The translations under genes were made by a program, and so were the position numbers. The notes beneath the pieces were generated by a model, which ran no database searches, had not been told where the DNA came from, and saw nothing but the letters and a program-made list of their open reading frames with translations. Shown here piece by piece: positions 21,640 through 33,157 of a stretch of 64,000 nucleotides of DNA. This stretch comes from Cryptomeria japonica (lineage: Eukaryota > Streptophyta > Pinopsida > Cupressales > Cupressaceae). Position 1 is the first letter of the stretch, and every line of letters begins with the position of its first letter. The stretch covers positions 605,751,137 to 605,815,136 of the forward strand of contig NC_081415.1 of NCBI RefSeq assembly GCF_030272615.1, in the 5' to 3' direction.

Positions 21640-22720
21640 TATTTTGTTGTGATTACATATGGTCCAAGCCAATTAGGCTCAAACTTGCCTTTCTTGTCTC
21701 TTTCTTGTAGATTCTTTTGGTTCTCCATAAGGACAAGATCACCAATCTGGAATTCTTGGGTTCTGACTTTTTTATGATAACTTATGTGTAGATGGTTTTG
21801 ATATACCTGAAAGATGATTCAAGGCATTGAGGCACCTTTCATCTAACAATTATAGCTCTTGTAGGCGGGCAATTCGGTATTCCTCATCTGGTAAGATATT
21901 TTGTAATGATGCCCTTAGAGAGGGGATCTTGATCTCAAGGGGAAGGATGGCTTCAGAACCAAAGACCAAGGAATAAGGGGTGGCGCCTATGGGGGTGCAG
22001 ATGGAGGTGCGGTAGGCCCACAAAGCAAGGTGGAGTTGGAGGTGCCAATCACGACCAGCTTCATTGACTATCTTTTTGAGGATTTTCATTAGGGTTTTGT
22101 TAAAAGCCTCAACTTGGCCATTTCCTTGGGGGTAATAGGGAGTGGAAAAATGATGTTGGATGTTGAATTTTTGGCAGAGTTCTTTGACATCCTATTTTTT
22201 GAATTTTCTATTGTTATCTATGATGATAACTTTTGGGATGCCATATCGGCAGATCAGGTAGTTCAGGATGAATTTGGATATTTGCTTACCAGTGGTAAAA
22301 GTAAGAGGGATAGCCTCTACCCACTTCGTGAAGTACTCAGTGGTGATGATAATGAATTTGTGTCCATTGGAAGATGGAGGGTGAATTTTCCCAATGAGAT
22401 CAAGCCCCCCACTATGAGAAGGGCCATGGCACAATAAATGGTTGCAATTCTTATGATGGTGCATGAATCTTGTCGCAATGTTGCTAGCAAGGGATGCATT
22501 TCTTCACATAGTTATATGCATCTACTTCCATCTTAGGCCAATAGTAGCCTGTTCTCAAAAAAAATTTAGCCAATGTGAGCCCACTTGAGTGTGCCCCACA
22601 AATGCCCTCGTGTACTTTGCGTAATGCCCATTCTACCTCTTATTTATCTAAACACCTTAGGAGGGAACCATCAAAATGCCTTCTGAACAGGGTGTCTCCA
22701 AGGATGGTGTGATGAGGACA
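21640..22720 (-). pseudogene. Integrase of element B
   Basis: Read downward from 22720. The zinc-binding end has HEGICGAHSSG ... CIPC. The core has GLDLIGKIHPPSSNGHKF (first Asp) and YFTKWVEAIPL. IIIDNNRKF holds the second Asp but Asn replaces the usual Gly of DNG. GNGQVEAFNKTLM holds the Glu. The frame then runs into WAYRTSICTPIGATPYSLVF and EAILPLEIKIPSL (22030-21880). The catalytic D, D, E are readable, but stops and a frameshift near 21850 break the frame. It joins the cDNA to host DNA in the intact element. Confidence 0.88.
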
Positions 22721-24153
22721 TCAGTGGATAAAGGTTTGTTGTTGGGTTTTAGTGAGATGTGGGGGAATGGTGTTGTCTTTGAGGAAAGCGAAGGTTTCTT
22801 GGTACCAAGGTGACTTAAGACCAATGAGAATACACACCATTTTAGACTCTAGTAGGTCATATGCTAGTATAAACAGTTGCTCAACTAAGAACTCACACTT
22901 CTGACTGTGTGTTGGCATTTGAAGGAGGGAGCCAATGGTGGCCATTGCATCTGCAACCCTGTTGTTTGTTCATGGGATTTGATCAAACTTGATTGTCATG
23001 AAATGTTGCTTAAGATCTTCAACCATAGTATAGTAGGGAAGGAGTTTATCATCTTTTGTCTAGTATTCATCATTGACATGTTTTATGATGAGCTGAGAAT
23101 TGCCATAGACTTGTAACTCCTTTATTTTCCAGTGAATAGCAAAACGCAAACCTGTGATAAGTGCCTCATATTTTGCTATGTTATAGGTACATTTGAAGGC
23201 TATCTTGTATGATTTTGGGATACCATCTCCTTGAGGTGTGACCAATAATATTCCTACCCCCAATCCATTTTAGGTGCAGGAGCCATCAAAGTACAATCAC
23301 CATGTGGGGATGTGGTAACAGTTATGATGAACTCATCTAGTAATTTTGTGAGAAGAGTACGGTCACCTGGAAGCGGAGCTTCAGCTAACTGATCTGCAAT
23401 GACTTGTCCTTTGATTGCCTTTCTGTCCACATATTCAATATCAAAATCACTTAAGAGCATGACCCATTTAGTGGTTCTACCTATGAGAGAAGCTTTTGAC
23501 AAGAGATATTTGAGTGGATCAATTAGCAATTAACTTTGTCTTGTTGTTTAGCGTATAGTGTTAGAGTTTCTATGTGTTGAATGCCAATACTAAGCATTCT
23601 CTTTCAATGGGAGTATAATTGAGTTCATACCCTACCAATGATCGACTGATGTAGTAAATGGCATGTTCCTTTCCTTGATCATCTGTCTATGCCAATAATG
23701 CCCCAAATACCACTGTAGTAGTGCATATATACAAAATAAGGTGCTTTCCAAGAGTAGGCAGCATCAACACTGGAGGTGATGCTAGATATTCTTTTAGTTT
23801 CTCAAAGCCTTTTTGACATAAGTAGTCCCATTTTAATTTCATGTCCTTGCACAGGAGGTGTATAAATGGATGGCACTTATCTGCTAGTTGTGAAATAAAG
23901 TGCCTAACAGATTGTAGTTTCCCCTAGAGACTGCGTAATTGCCTGAGAGTTTTTGGTGGAGGCATTTCCATGAAAGCTTTTACTTTTGCCGGATCAACCT
24001 CAATGCCTCTGCGAGAAACAATGAATCCTAATAATTTTCCTGATGTGACTCTGAACACACATTTTTTGGGATTTAGGCATAGTTTCTATTTTTCTAATCT
24101 TTCAAAGATCTGCTTTAGAATAGGAATGTGTTCCTGACTTGTCTTGGATTTTC
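22721..24153 (-). pseudogene. RT C-terminal part and two RNase H domains of element B
   Basis: It starts just after the catalytic YVDD (about 24178-24167). It continues with the RT connection (GKLLGFIVSRRGIEVDPAKV) and the usual gypsy RNase H (YYISRSLVGYELNYTPIERE; LLSDFDIEYVDRKAIKGQVI). It then has a second RNase H of the archaeal type (GVGILLVTPQGDGIPKSYKI; KYEALITGLRFAIHWKIKEL; VYGNSQLIIKHVNDEY at 23263-23060). In that domain Asn stands where the Asp of the usual GDSQL is expected. Two RNase H domains in this order are known from Tat-lineage elements. Stops (mostly TAG) and at least one frameshift near 23530 show decay. Confidence 0.82.
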
Positions 24154-25455
24154 CTAGCAGATCATCCACATAATCCTCCATAATTTTGTGCGTTGATATG
24201 TAGCTCTAGCATTTTTAAGGCCAAAAGGCATGAGCCGATAATAGAAAGTACCCCATGGTGTTGTGAATGCAGTTTTATGCTGATCCTCATCTACTATTTT
24301 GATTTTGTTGTATCCAAAAAACCCATCCATGAGTGATAGCATTTCATGTCCTACTGTAAGATCCACAATCATGTCTATATTGGGGAGTGGGAAATCATCT
24401 TTAGGGCAAGCTCTATTTAGATCTAATAAATCTGTGCAGATGCGGATGCCCCCAGTGGGTTTGCCGATAGGTACAATGTTGGAAACCCATTCAACGTAGT
24501 CTATAGGTTTGATGAATTCTACATCCAACATCTTTTGAAGTTCTGCCTTGACAAGGAGAGAAATATGCAGGTGCATTTTGTGCAATTTTATCAATTTTGC
24601 ATATGGGAAAACAACAAGATTGTGAACCACCAAGGCAGGATCCAACCCTGGCATATCGACGTAGAACCATGCAAAATTGATTTTTACCTTTGTAAGGAAG
24701 TTGACAAAATCTTGTTTCTCTTTTTTGGTGAGGGACTTAGCAATGAGTACATTTTGTGGGATGACTTTGGTGCCCATGTTGATGCTATCTATTTCCTCTA
24801 TCAGCAAATTTGATCTATCTTGCGAAAGGTAACCAATGGTAGGGAGGTCAAGTCCCTCATTGTCAAGTGCCTTTTCTAGGTTTTCACTTTCAGATACACC
24901 CTTTGTTTTTATTTTTTGCTCATCCAAAGGTGCCTCAAAGAGGTTTTCACCTAAGGAATCATGTTTTTTACTTTGATTATCCTTTTTGCAGCTAAGGGTG
25001 TTGACCTGACTACCAAAGTGTCCCTTTTCATGTAGTTGAATGCCCTCCATTCTGTTATAATCTTCCAGATTTTGCATTGTCAGGAGAGTAATGAGAGCAT
25101 TATCATCAGCACAAGTGTCTAATGTGGGTTTGTCCTGTTGGCCCCAGTCTATGAGTTTAGGATGGACAAGATGTAGCTCATGTGAGATGGAAGGGGGGAT
25201 GGGGGACATGGTATTGACATGAGTGTCAAAGAAGATATCATTTTCATATTCATAAGGCATTTCATGGAACTCCTCTTCATCAACACTTTTGATATCCAAA
25301 GAGGGACTAGAAGGGGCACCAATGATAGTAATCTTAGGCATTGGGGTGTACCCCAAGCCTCTATTGTATTTGTAGGAGATAGGATTTATGGGTGCTTTTC
25401 TTCCTTTCTCCTCTAGTCCCAGGCCATGTCCTTTGTAGCCAATTTTTTCAACCAT
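24154..25455 (-). pseudogene. G-patch, linker and RT N-terminal part of element B
   Basis: The 433-residue frame starts with a G-patch (MVEKIGYKGHGLGLEEKG to RGLGYTP). A ~200-residue linker follows, then the RT palm and fingers: FAWFYVDMPGLDPALV; GKPTGGIRICTDLLDLNRAC; CPKDDFPLPNIDMIVD; SLMDGFFGYNKIKI; TPWGTFYYRLMPFGLKNA. The frame breaks just before YVDD, which is readable in the next frame at about 24178-24167. RT copies the element's RNA into DNA. N1 also has a G-patch after its protease, which links the two. Confidence 0.9.
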
Positions 25456-25905
25456 GACTGATGCTTTTAGATATATCTTTTTGGATATCTTTGCTCGATA
25501 TCCATCCTCTTCCCGGTATAGCCATGAAGAGACATCTTCTTTGAGGCTCTCCTCATCAAGTGGGCACCATTGCTAAAAGGTGATGTCTTGGCATTGTATG
25601 ACTTGTTTTGGGTCCTTTTTGAGCTCTTTCGATTTGCTAAATGACTTAGGAGAGAGAGGGAGGTTTCCTATTAATAAGACATCCTCCAATTTGTATTCTC
25701 CACAACCATTGTCGAGGATCTTGATTTGATTATCTGGTTGGGATGAAGTGGATGTAACACTTGATGTATTAGATGGAGGTGTTGGTGAGGGTCCTTTTAG
25801 TGGGCAATGATACGGATGTTTCCCTTCTAATAGTTTGCAATATTGAAAAGGTTGGGGATCACCTTTGATAGTGATTTCTCTTCCATTATAGGTGAATTTG
25901 ATGCA

Positions 25906-26277
25906 TTAGTGATAAGTGGAGGGTACGACCTGCAAGGAGTGAATCCATGGCCACCCAAGGAGAATATTATAGGGAAGATCAAGATCTAGCACTTGGCAAG
26001 GGGTTTCAATTGCAATAGGGCCCACTTGAAGAGGTAAGGTGATCATGCCCTTCAAAACTCTTTCTACGTCATCATATGCTTTTATGGTGATCCTTCCTGT
26101 TGTGTCTACCAAGTCCTTAGAAAGTCCCAATTGTTTTATTAACTTGTATGTCCATAGATTAAGTCCGGATCCACTGTCTATCAAGATACGTTTGACCCTA
26201 TGTTTTTGGATAAGGGCTTCAATGTGAAAGGGTTTGTTGTGATCTTTATCTACAGGAGCATCTTTGGAGGTAAACAC
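25906..26277 (-). pseudogene. Aspartic protease of element B
   Basis: The active site is ILIDSGSGLNLWTYKL (about 26187-26140), and the C-terminal motif is YNILLGWPWIHSLQVVPS. The usual motif is LLGRPW, so Arg is replaced by Trp. The frame stops at 25906 (YH*) but readable protein continues to about 25480. The protease of N1 aligns with it throughout. Confidence 0.88.
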
Positions 26278-26380
26278 AAGGTGTTGCTGGGCAGTGAGGT
26301 TCCCGATGAGAGCTTGGAATTAAGTAGCATTGATGTTATCAGGAACACGGGACTCAAGGAGGGTTTGTTCCAAAATTTCC

Positions 26381-28735
26381 TTATGCACAGGGGAAGTCTT
26401 GAGAAGTTCTAGAATGGAAATCTATGCAGGGGGTCTTCCCAAGTTGATCCAGGAGGTCATATCGGCAGGTGGAAGATATGGGTGGGGGGTTTGGTGGGGA
26501 AGGAACTCCTTGGATAGTGACTTTGCCTCGATGTCTGGTTACATTACAATCATTTTGGGAGGTGGGAGGCATGGTGCCTTGAATGACTATCCTAGCTGGA
26601 TTTGGTCTTCTTTGGGGAGGGGGAGAGTTAACTCCTTGGATAGTTATGACATTAACATGGTTGTTTATGGGCTCGATGCGACCCACTAAAGAGTCAAAGT
26701 TGGTTATGTGATTGGTATAGTCATAACCCACTATGTTAGATGATGAGCCTTTTCCTTTATCATGCTTCGGGAATGGTTCCTCGTACATTTTAAGTTTGTC
26801 ATTGTTATTATTAGGTTTTGCATTTGCTACTTCAATCTCACCCCTATCAATGAGATCTTGTATGTAGATTTTGAGCTTCATGCACTTTCATGTGTCATGT
26901 CCCTTGATACAATGATACTCACAATACTCATTTTCATTGTACCATCTTGGTTTAGGTTGATTGGGATCAAACGAGTGAGTGACTGGAAACACCACTACAC
27001 CTACTTGGACAAGTTTTTGAAACACCATTTCAATGGGCTCAACAAGGGGGGTGAAATCTCTTGGAGTCCTGTTATTTGATCAAGGTGGTCATCCCTGGAT
27101 TGAAACATTGTTGTGAGGCTTTTGTGATTGATTTTGGTTGTTTTGATTGTTAAATTGATGATTATTGGTGGTGGTTTTTTGGGGAGCGGCCACTATTTGG
27201 ACCCGTTTTGCATCAATTACACCATCATTGACCACATTTTTGTTTTTAGGCCAGAATTTTGGTTTGTCGTTATGATAAGAGGGAGAACTTTGTGTTGATT
27301 TTTGGTAATGTTTCAAAGTCCCTTCCTTCAACAAGACATGTTCAAGAGTGAGGCCCTTATCGGTCAATTTTTGGAAGGATTTGATACATTGGGATGTCAA
27401 GGGTCTTGAAAGTTCAGTCACCAAGTTCTTTCGAAATAGCTCAATTTGATGTTGTTCTAGCATGTCCCACTGGAATTTCTTGATAAGATGTCACCATCTT
27501 TGTAGGAAGTTGGTGAAAGTCTCTCTGGGCCTTTGCTTTGTGTTACATAAGTCCATCATAGAAATGTCATTAGCCATGTTGTAAGCATAGTGGGCCACAA
27601 ATTTCTCTGCCAAGTCTAGAAAGGAGACAATGGAACCTTGTGGTAGAGATGAGAACCGTGCCAGGGCGTCTCCTGTGAGACTCTTGGGAAAGAGTATGCA
27701 AAGATAAAGGTCACTGTAGGAGACTTCTTGACATAAGATGTGGAATTTCCGGACATGGTCGCAAGGGTCTTCTTTGCCTTCATACTTGGTGAATTTAGGG
27801 ATCTCAAATCCTGGAGGGTATGGTGCAATAGATATAGATGGGTCATAAGGACAAGGGAAAAATTCCTCAAATGAGTAAGGTTTCCTTTTGTTAGTCCCTT
27901 CTTTCATGTCCTTGATGATATTTTTCATGTCTTGAATTTCCTTGATGAGATGTTGTTGTGGATTTTGATAATGATGAATTGTATTTGCCCCAAGAATTGG
28001 ATGAGTCAAGGAAGGTGCACCACCACCGATGTATTGATATGATGAGGAGGAGGGGATATGAGATGTGATGATTGATGTCATAGGGATTTGAGTGATAGTT
28101 GGTTGTGGTTTGCAAACTGTTCTGATAGGATTGAGTATGGCCCGAATAAAATTTGTGACATTGTTGCTAGGAAGGAAATTTTGTGGAATAGAAATATGCG
28201 GTTGAATGGAAAGAGGTGGCATAGAAGCATGTTGGAGAATAGATGAGATCGGATTTGATAATGGTATAGATGGTAAAAAGGAAGGAGGTGGGATGGAGAC
28301 CACTGTGGGAGGTGCCGCGGGTGGTATTGATTGAGCTAGGATGATTTGTGGGGCTGCAATTGATTGAGTTTGGATAATAGGTGGAGCACTTTGTGAGTGA
28401 GCAAGATCTCCATGTGGTTGTTGGCCGAGGGTGGATTTATCAAATTCGGGTGGGAGTTGAGCTCCATTTTCAAGGAGGGTCTTTAGAAGTGCAATAGGAT
28501 TGTGTTGGATGAACTTTTCAATCATCTCTTGGTTATAAGAGTCTTCTAGAAAGGTTTGCACTTCTGGGGAGAGTTTATCTTGGCTAACCATGTTAGGATT
28601 TTGGCCTTGATCTTGATTGCTAGGTTGCCCACTTTGTGTAGGATCTTGCACGGGATCTTGATATAGGATGCTAATGTCTGGCATGTCATATTGTTGTTCA
28701 TCCATCTTCTTCTTTTTGGATCGAGTTGTGACCAT
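26381..28735 (-). pseudogene. Gag of element B
   Basis: It starts MVTTRSKKKK at 28735 and has a Pro/Gln-rich N-terminal 250 residues. The gypsy capsid core follows: PPGFEIPKFTKYEGKEDPCD, FPKSLTGDALARFSSLPQGS, FVAHYAYNMANDISM. Stops at 27491-27493 and near 27090 are followed by the conserved gag end: EYCEYHCIKGHDTxKCMKLK (around 26900), IQDLIDRGEIEV, and three QG motifs (TIQG, VIQG, TIQG). The Cys/His pattern is CxxHxxxGHxxxxC, common in this lineage. Gag forms the virus-like particle. TSQDFPCA closes the frame at 26381, just before the protease. Confidence 0.88.
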
Positions 28736-31128
28736 ACACGATGAGAGTTAGAAAAGGCTTGGAGGAGGAAATCTCTTGATGAAAGGACTTATCAAGATGT
28801 TTTTGTAATTTTGGATTTTTGTCTTTGATGACAAAGGATTTTTGTTGATTGGTGGAGCCCTTGGATTAGAACCTAGATTTGATTAGGATTTGACACCTTA
28901 GTCCTTCGATGAGGATTTTAGGTGTTGGATTAAACCACAAGCAAGGTAATGACCAAGTTGGGTAGAATTTAGACCTGGGAATGATGATTAGAAAGCCTCT
29001 CTTACACTAAGGGTTGACTAATGACCCTAGGAAAAGTAGAATGTGAGCTAAGAATCTTGATCGACTCAAAGGGGATTAGGCAAATGATACTTGGAGAGGA
29101 TTCTTCTTCAAGCACGAGACCCAATTGATCAATGATGAGGTCTAAATGGAACTCCATAAGGTATGAAACCTTGAAGTGAGGTTAAATTGGTTTAAAGGGT
29201 GATGGGATTTGGATTTTTGATGATTGATTTGATGTGTTAATTCCTTTGGAAGATTGAGGATGATTGATTGAGGAGGTGTGATAGTGATGACTTAGAAGAA
29301 TTTTGATGACTAGGTTGTTCTTGGCATGAACATGACTCAAAGGAGGATCGATTCGAATGGAAGGTTGTATGAAGGGACACAACCACCCAGATTTTGATGA
29401 TAGTTGGTGTTTCGAAGACCGAATCTAAACCTTGATGGAGAACACAGACTCTTAGTTTCTCACTTGGGCTTATGAGACATGGGACGGATGAAGTTTTGAC
29501 ACAATTTTGGATTTTATGTGGGCAATGACTTGGATAATTGTTGGTGTTTGGATAAATGTTTTGCAAAATGTTTGAGGAAAATGACATGTTTTTAGTCTAC
29601 TCTTGGCAAGTATGTATCAACCAAAGTAAAAACAATGATTAAACATATATTAACTCAAAGACACTCATGCTCATATACAACATTCTTAAGGCTAGCAAGG
29701 ACAATAGTCATTGGATCCCAATTGGTTTCCTAGCTACGCTTACCCAGAGTGGACACTTAGATGCTTGACCCCACTGGATCCCCTCCATGAAACTCACTTC
29801 TTAGGGCAGCCAAGCATCAATTCCCCTAAAAACTCCTCATGGCAAACTTTGTGTCTCTACTAAGGGCCATAAAAATTTGGGCAGCTTTGGAGGTCCGACC
29901 TCCTGCACCAATGACTAGAAGGTTTTTGGCCACTATAAACAAGGTGTTTAGTAATTCTTCCCGTTAGGAGATACCCTTCATAGTTGCGCAAGCGCAATTG
30001 AGGTCTATAGCCCAATGAAGCACCAAGAACTTAGTATTCATACAAGTGTGATTGAGATCTCTAGGATCCTACTAAGTACCCAATGTGAGAGTGAACTCTC
30101 ATATAGCCCCAACCATTGACCCTTCCATAATCATTGGCCTATTCATTATAGTGAGTTGGGAACCCCGGGTCTAGGTGTACTCACTTGGGTCATTCCCCTC
30201 TTACCTTCTCAAAGAGAAAGTTAGGAGGGTAGCCCCGCTAGAGGTAAACACTCAATCAAACAAGAAAAGGTTGGAGGGTCTGGATTTCTGATCGTCTAGT
30301 TAGACAAGAGCATACTCTCCTACCTTTACACTTTTCTTAAAAAACATGTAAGACAATGGTTCATTTCATTTTAATTAATATCTAGGTGCCTAACTTAAAT
30401 AAATGCACAATATTTGGTTGAATCTGCTAGGCAACCTGCAAAATAGTGGGATTAGTAGTTTTTTTATTTATTTTTTCTTGCCTTGGACGGTCGGATTAAA
30501 CTACAAAACTAAAAAGATGGAAACTAGTCCTAACTATACTGCATAGACAGTGGATGTGCTGAGCTGTAGTCAGCCACGCTAAAACGCTTGCGTATGCACT
30601 AAACTAAATAAACTAGCAGACAAAAAATGATAGAACATGCAAAATAGAAGAGGACTTTATACCTGTCTGTGGCACTGGTCAAAAATACTCGCGCTAAAAT
30701 TCTTGTGCTCACACTAAGTCACCTGTGCTTGCATTGAACCTGAAAATAGAGATATGTGTGAGATAGTGGGTAAAATTTTCAAAATTTAAATTTAAATAGC
30801 TGGGCAAGAATAACATAAGAACGCGCACGCTTATTAAAAACACCCGCACTAAAATGCCAACGCTAGCGCTAATACACCTATGCTCACGGTAAACAAATAG
30901 ATAGATGGTAAAAATTTTAATTTCAAATAGCAGGCAGGAAAAATTTGAAATATGTCAAGTCGGTCATGCTGAAGCGCTATCACTCGCACTGATGCTCCTG
31001 CACTCACATTGAAGTAGGTTTTCTGTCGTGCCGAACCCAAGTCACACGCATTGTTTTGCAATCCCTCACGCTGTTCTGAAACCTACATCTCACAACTCAT
31101 AAAAACTCATAGAAAACATTAGTTCTTA
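28736..31128 (-). other. Long 5' leader of element B
   Basis: About 2.4 kb lies between the candidate primer-binding site and the gag ATG. Open frames here (for example 29587-29237) show no protein features. Long leaders with repeats are common in Tat-like elements. The periodic array at 30580-31080 lies within it. Confidence 0.6.
30580..31080. repeat. Degenerate 20-21-bp array in the leader of B
   Basis: Runs of units about 21 bases apart occur: tactcgcgctaaaat, ttgtgctcacactaag, tgtgcttgcattgaac (near 30690-30740); acgcgcacgcttatt, cacccgcactaaaatg, caacgctagcgctaa, tatgctcacggtaaa (30820-30890); and gtcgtgccgaacc, tcacacgcattg, cctcacgctgttc (31025-31075). The core is like TCGCGCTAAAA, and spacers between runs are AT-rich. 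Confidence 0.65.
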
Positions 31129-31146
31129 GGAATGTGGGTCCCACCA
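31129..31146 (-). promoter_or_regulatory. Candidate primer-binding site of B
   Basis: On the minus strand TGGTGGGACCCACATTCC follows four bases after a possible LTR end at 31151. It begins with TGG as expected, but I could not match it to a tRNA. Confidence 0.4.
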
Positions 31147-31544
31147 AGCATGCCAAAATGAAGAGGGGAAAACACTAGTGAGGTGGATTAGATAGCAAAT
31201 ATGCAAATCAAACATATAATCATATGAAATTGAAAGACATAATTTGAAATGCTCAAAACAAGAATGAAATGCATATACCTCACGAATCTTATACCTTCTC
31301 CTTCGGATGAAGCTTGATGAAGTGAAGGCACCCTTGGATGATGCTCCACTTGATGTGGTCCTCTTGTTTGCTTGATGTGGATTTCTCTCCAATGTTGTGC
31401 ACAATATGAAATGGATAAGGTGATTAAGTGTGGATGAGATATGATTTTGACATGGTAAGGTTGCTAAGATGACTTTCCTAGGCTCAAAAGGGCAGCATAA
31501 GATTACTAAGCTTGGAGATGATGAATGAAGGGATGGAGTCCTCA

Positions 31545-31551
31545 ATTTATA
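31545..31551 (-). promoter_or_regulatory. TATA-like box of LTR-B
   Basis: TATAAAT on the minus strand, in the context cctataaattgag, occupies the same relative place as the TATA boxes in the LTR-A copies. Confidence 0.5.
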
Positions 31552-31691
31552 GGAAGAGGAGAGGAAGAATGGATGGTTAGGATGGATCCAAGATGATGGG
31601 CTAGGATTGCTTGTGAGCTCACACAAGGTCCAAGAGAGGGTGTGGAGACCAAGAGATATGCCTTAAAGTCATTTCTTGTCTCCACACTCCA

Positions 31692-31768
31692 CAAGGTGCA
31701 CTGGGAAGACTTCCCAAGGTACCTTGAGAAGAGCAAGGTGCATTGGGAAGACTTCCCAATGTGCCTTG
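31692..31768. repeat. Two tandem 35-bp palindromes in U3 of LTR-B
   Basis: Near-perfect dyads (arms caaggtgcattgggaag and cttcccaatgtgccttg) occupy 31692-31726 and 31734-31768, 42 bases apart. They lie roughly 140-220 bases upstream of the TATA-like box in the element's sense, where enhancers would be expected. Confidence 0.85.
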
Positions 31769-32429
31769 AGAGGAGAAAGAGATGTGACATTCCTTAAAGA
31801 ATGGAGAGGAGGAATTAAAAATTCTCCAAAAAGGGATAATCATGGGGATTAAAGGAATAAGAAGGAATTTAAAATTCCTTGGGAGAGGAGATGCCTAGAG
31901 GATTGTGAGATTTTGAAAATCTCACATTCACCTAGGAAAAGAGCATTAAAAGCTAGTAGTTTGATGGAAGGGACAAGAGGTTGACTTTGTGGCTAATCAT
32001 GATGATTAGCCACTAGCAACTCATTAGGAGGGGATTAGAGGAAGAATTAGGTGGGATGGCATTTGTAGGAGGATTTGACTAGGAGATAGAATGAGTGGGG
32101 GAATTAAAAATTAGAAGAATAATGTTAAGTGGGTTTAGGGAGCTTCTAGAAGACTTTATTAGGTTAATGATAAATTAGGAAGATGATTTGGAGGAGTCAT
32201 GTGGGTTAACTAACTAATTGAAATTAATTAGCTAAGAGGAAGATTTGTCAGGATTCAACCTTTAGAAGAATAGAGAAAGGGATTGATTTATTAAATAAAT
32301 TAGTCACATACTATAGTGACACTATTAATTTTAATTAATTAATATTGAGGAGATTTCGAATTGACATAATTCATTAATTATGTGAGGAAATTAATAATAA
32401 TTAAAAATAATTATTTTTAAGTGACTACA

Positions 32430-33130
32430 ATAAACATCAACTCCACCTAGCTTCACAAGTCTGAGCTTGTCTCTAATCCCAATGGCAAGTTGATTGGAGA
32501 TGGAATAAGGTCTTATCACACTCTAGGCTTATTCGACATCTTATTAGTTTTAGGCTTGTTGTCTTGTTGGGTTTGATGTGGTTTTAGTTGTGGGAAGATC
32601 AATGACTGAGGTGATTAGTATATATATTCTGATGCATAGCCTTGTTTTTTAGTGGTTTGTTGTTCATGAGGGAATGTTGCAAGTCTTATATTATTATGGT
32701 ATTAGTATTATTTCATGGATTATTCTATTTGGCATTTATAATTGTGCATGGAAGATTATTTAGTTATTATATTTTATATGTATGTGGGAGATATTAATGG
32801 TATTGAGTTTACATTATATTATTTGAGCATTTATGGTTATATATAAGGTTGATTTTTTTTTTTTGCTATTTGGAGTTGTGGAAATTAATTAATTAATTAT
32901 TTAAATTAATATTTAGATCTTTGGTGTAAATTATTAAATTATATTAGGTATAAGTAAATATAAATATATATTGGCAATAAAGTTATTTTTATAATAGTAA
33001 AAATAATGCTTTTTTAAAATGTGAAAATGTGAATAGCAGATGTTTATACGAAAAAGCAGATTCATTTCTACAAAACCCTCGAAACACCCTCGAAAGTAGG
33101 GGAGGAATAATGGTGATTGGCATAGTGGAA
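32430..33130. other. Unassigned AT-rich sequence between element B and LINE
   Basis: I see no gene, terminal repeat or tandem array here. Bases 32640-33060 are strongly AT-rich. The left edge (ataaac) is the original target of element B. Confidence 0.5.
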
Positions 33131-33157
33131 TAAATTTACATAAGGTTTATAAAAATG

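Larger units (their letters stand above)
16301..32429 (-). mobile_element. Element B: near full-length Tat-like Ty3/gypsy element with antisense PMD ORF
   Basis: Read on the minus strand: 5' LTR (32429 to about 31151), long leader, gag (28735-26381), protease (26277-25906), G-patch and RT (25455-24154 and beyond), two RNase H domains (about 23850-23060), integrase (about 22700-21640), noncoding interval, PMD ORF on the opposite strand (17775-19903), polypurine tract and 3' LTR (16824-16301). In-window length is 16.1 kb. The 3' LTR is cut at 16301 where H begins. The second, archaeal-type RNase H after the canonical one is a known mark of the Tat lineage. All frames carry stops, so the copy is dead. 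Confidence 0.88.
31151..32429 (-). repeat. 5' LTR of element B (lower boundary inferred)
   Basis: The LTR begins TGTAGTCACTTAAAAATAAT at 32429. Bases 31904-32429 match the 3' LTR (16301-16824), which H interrupts. I place the other end near 31151 because a TATA-like box lies at 31545-31551 inside the sequence and a TGG tract follows at 31146. The bases beyond 32429 (ataaa) would be one copy of the duplication; its partner would be left of the window. Confidence 0.65.

Noticed and set aside
31904-32429. A 526-bp complete LTR-B
   Set aside because: The apparent end at 31904 only mirrors the point where H cut the other LTR. No primer site follows it, and a promoter-like box lies further on.
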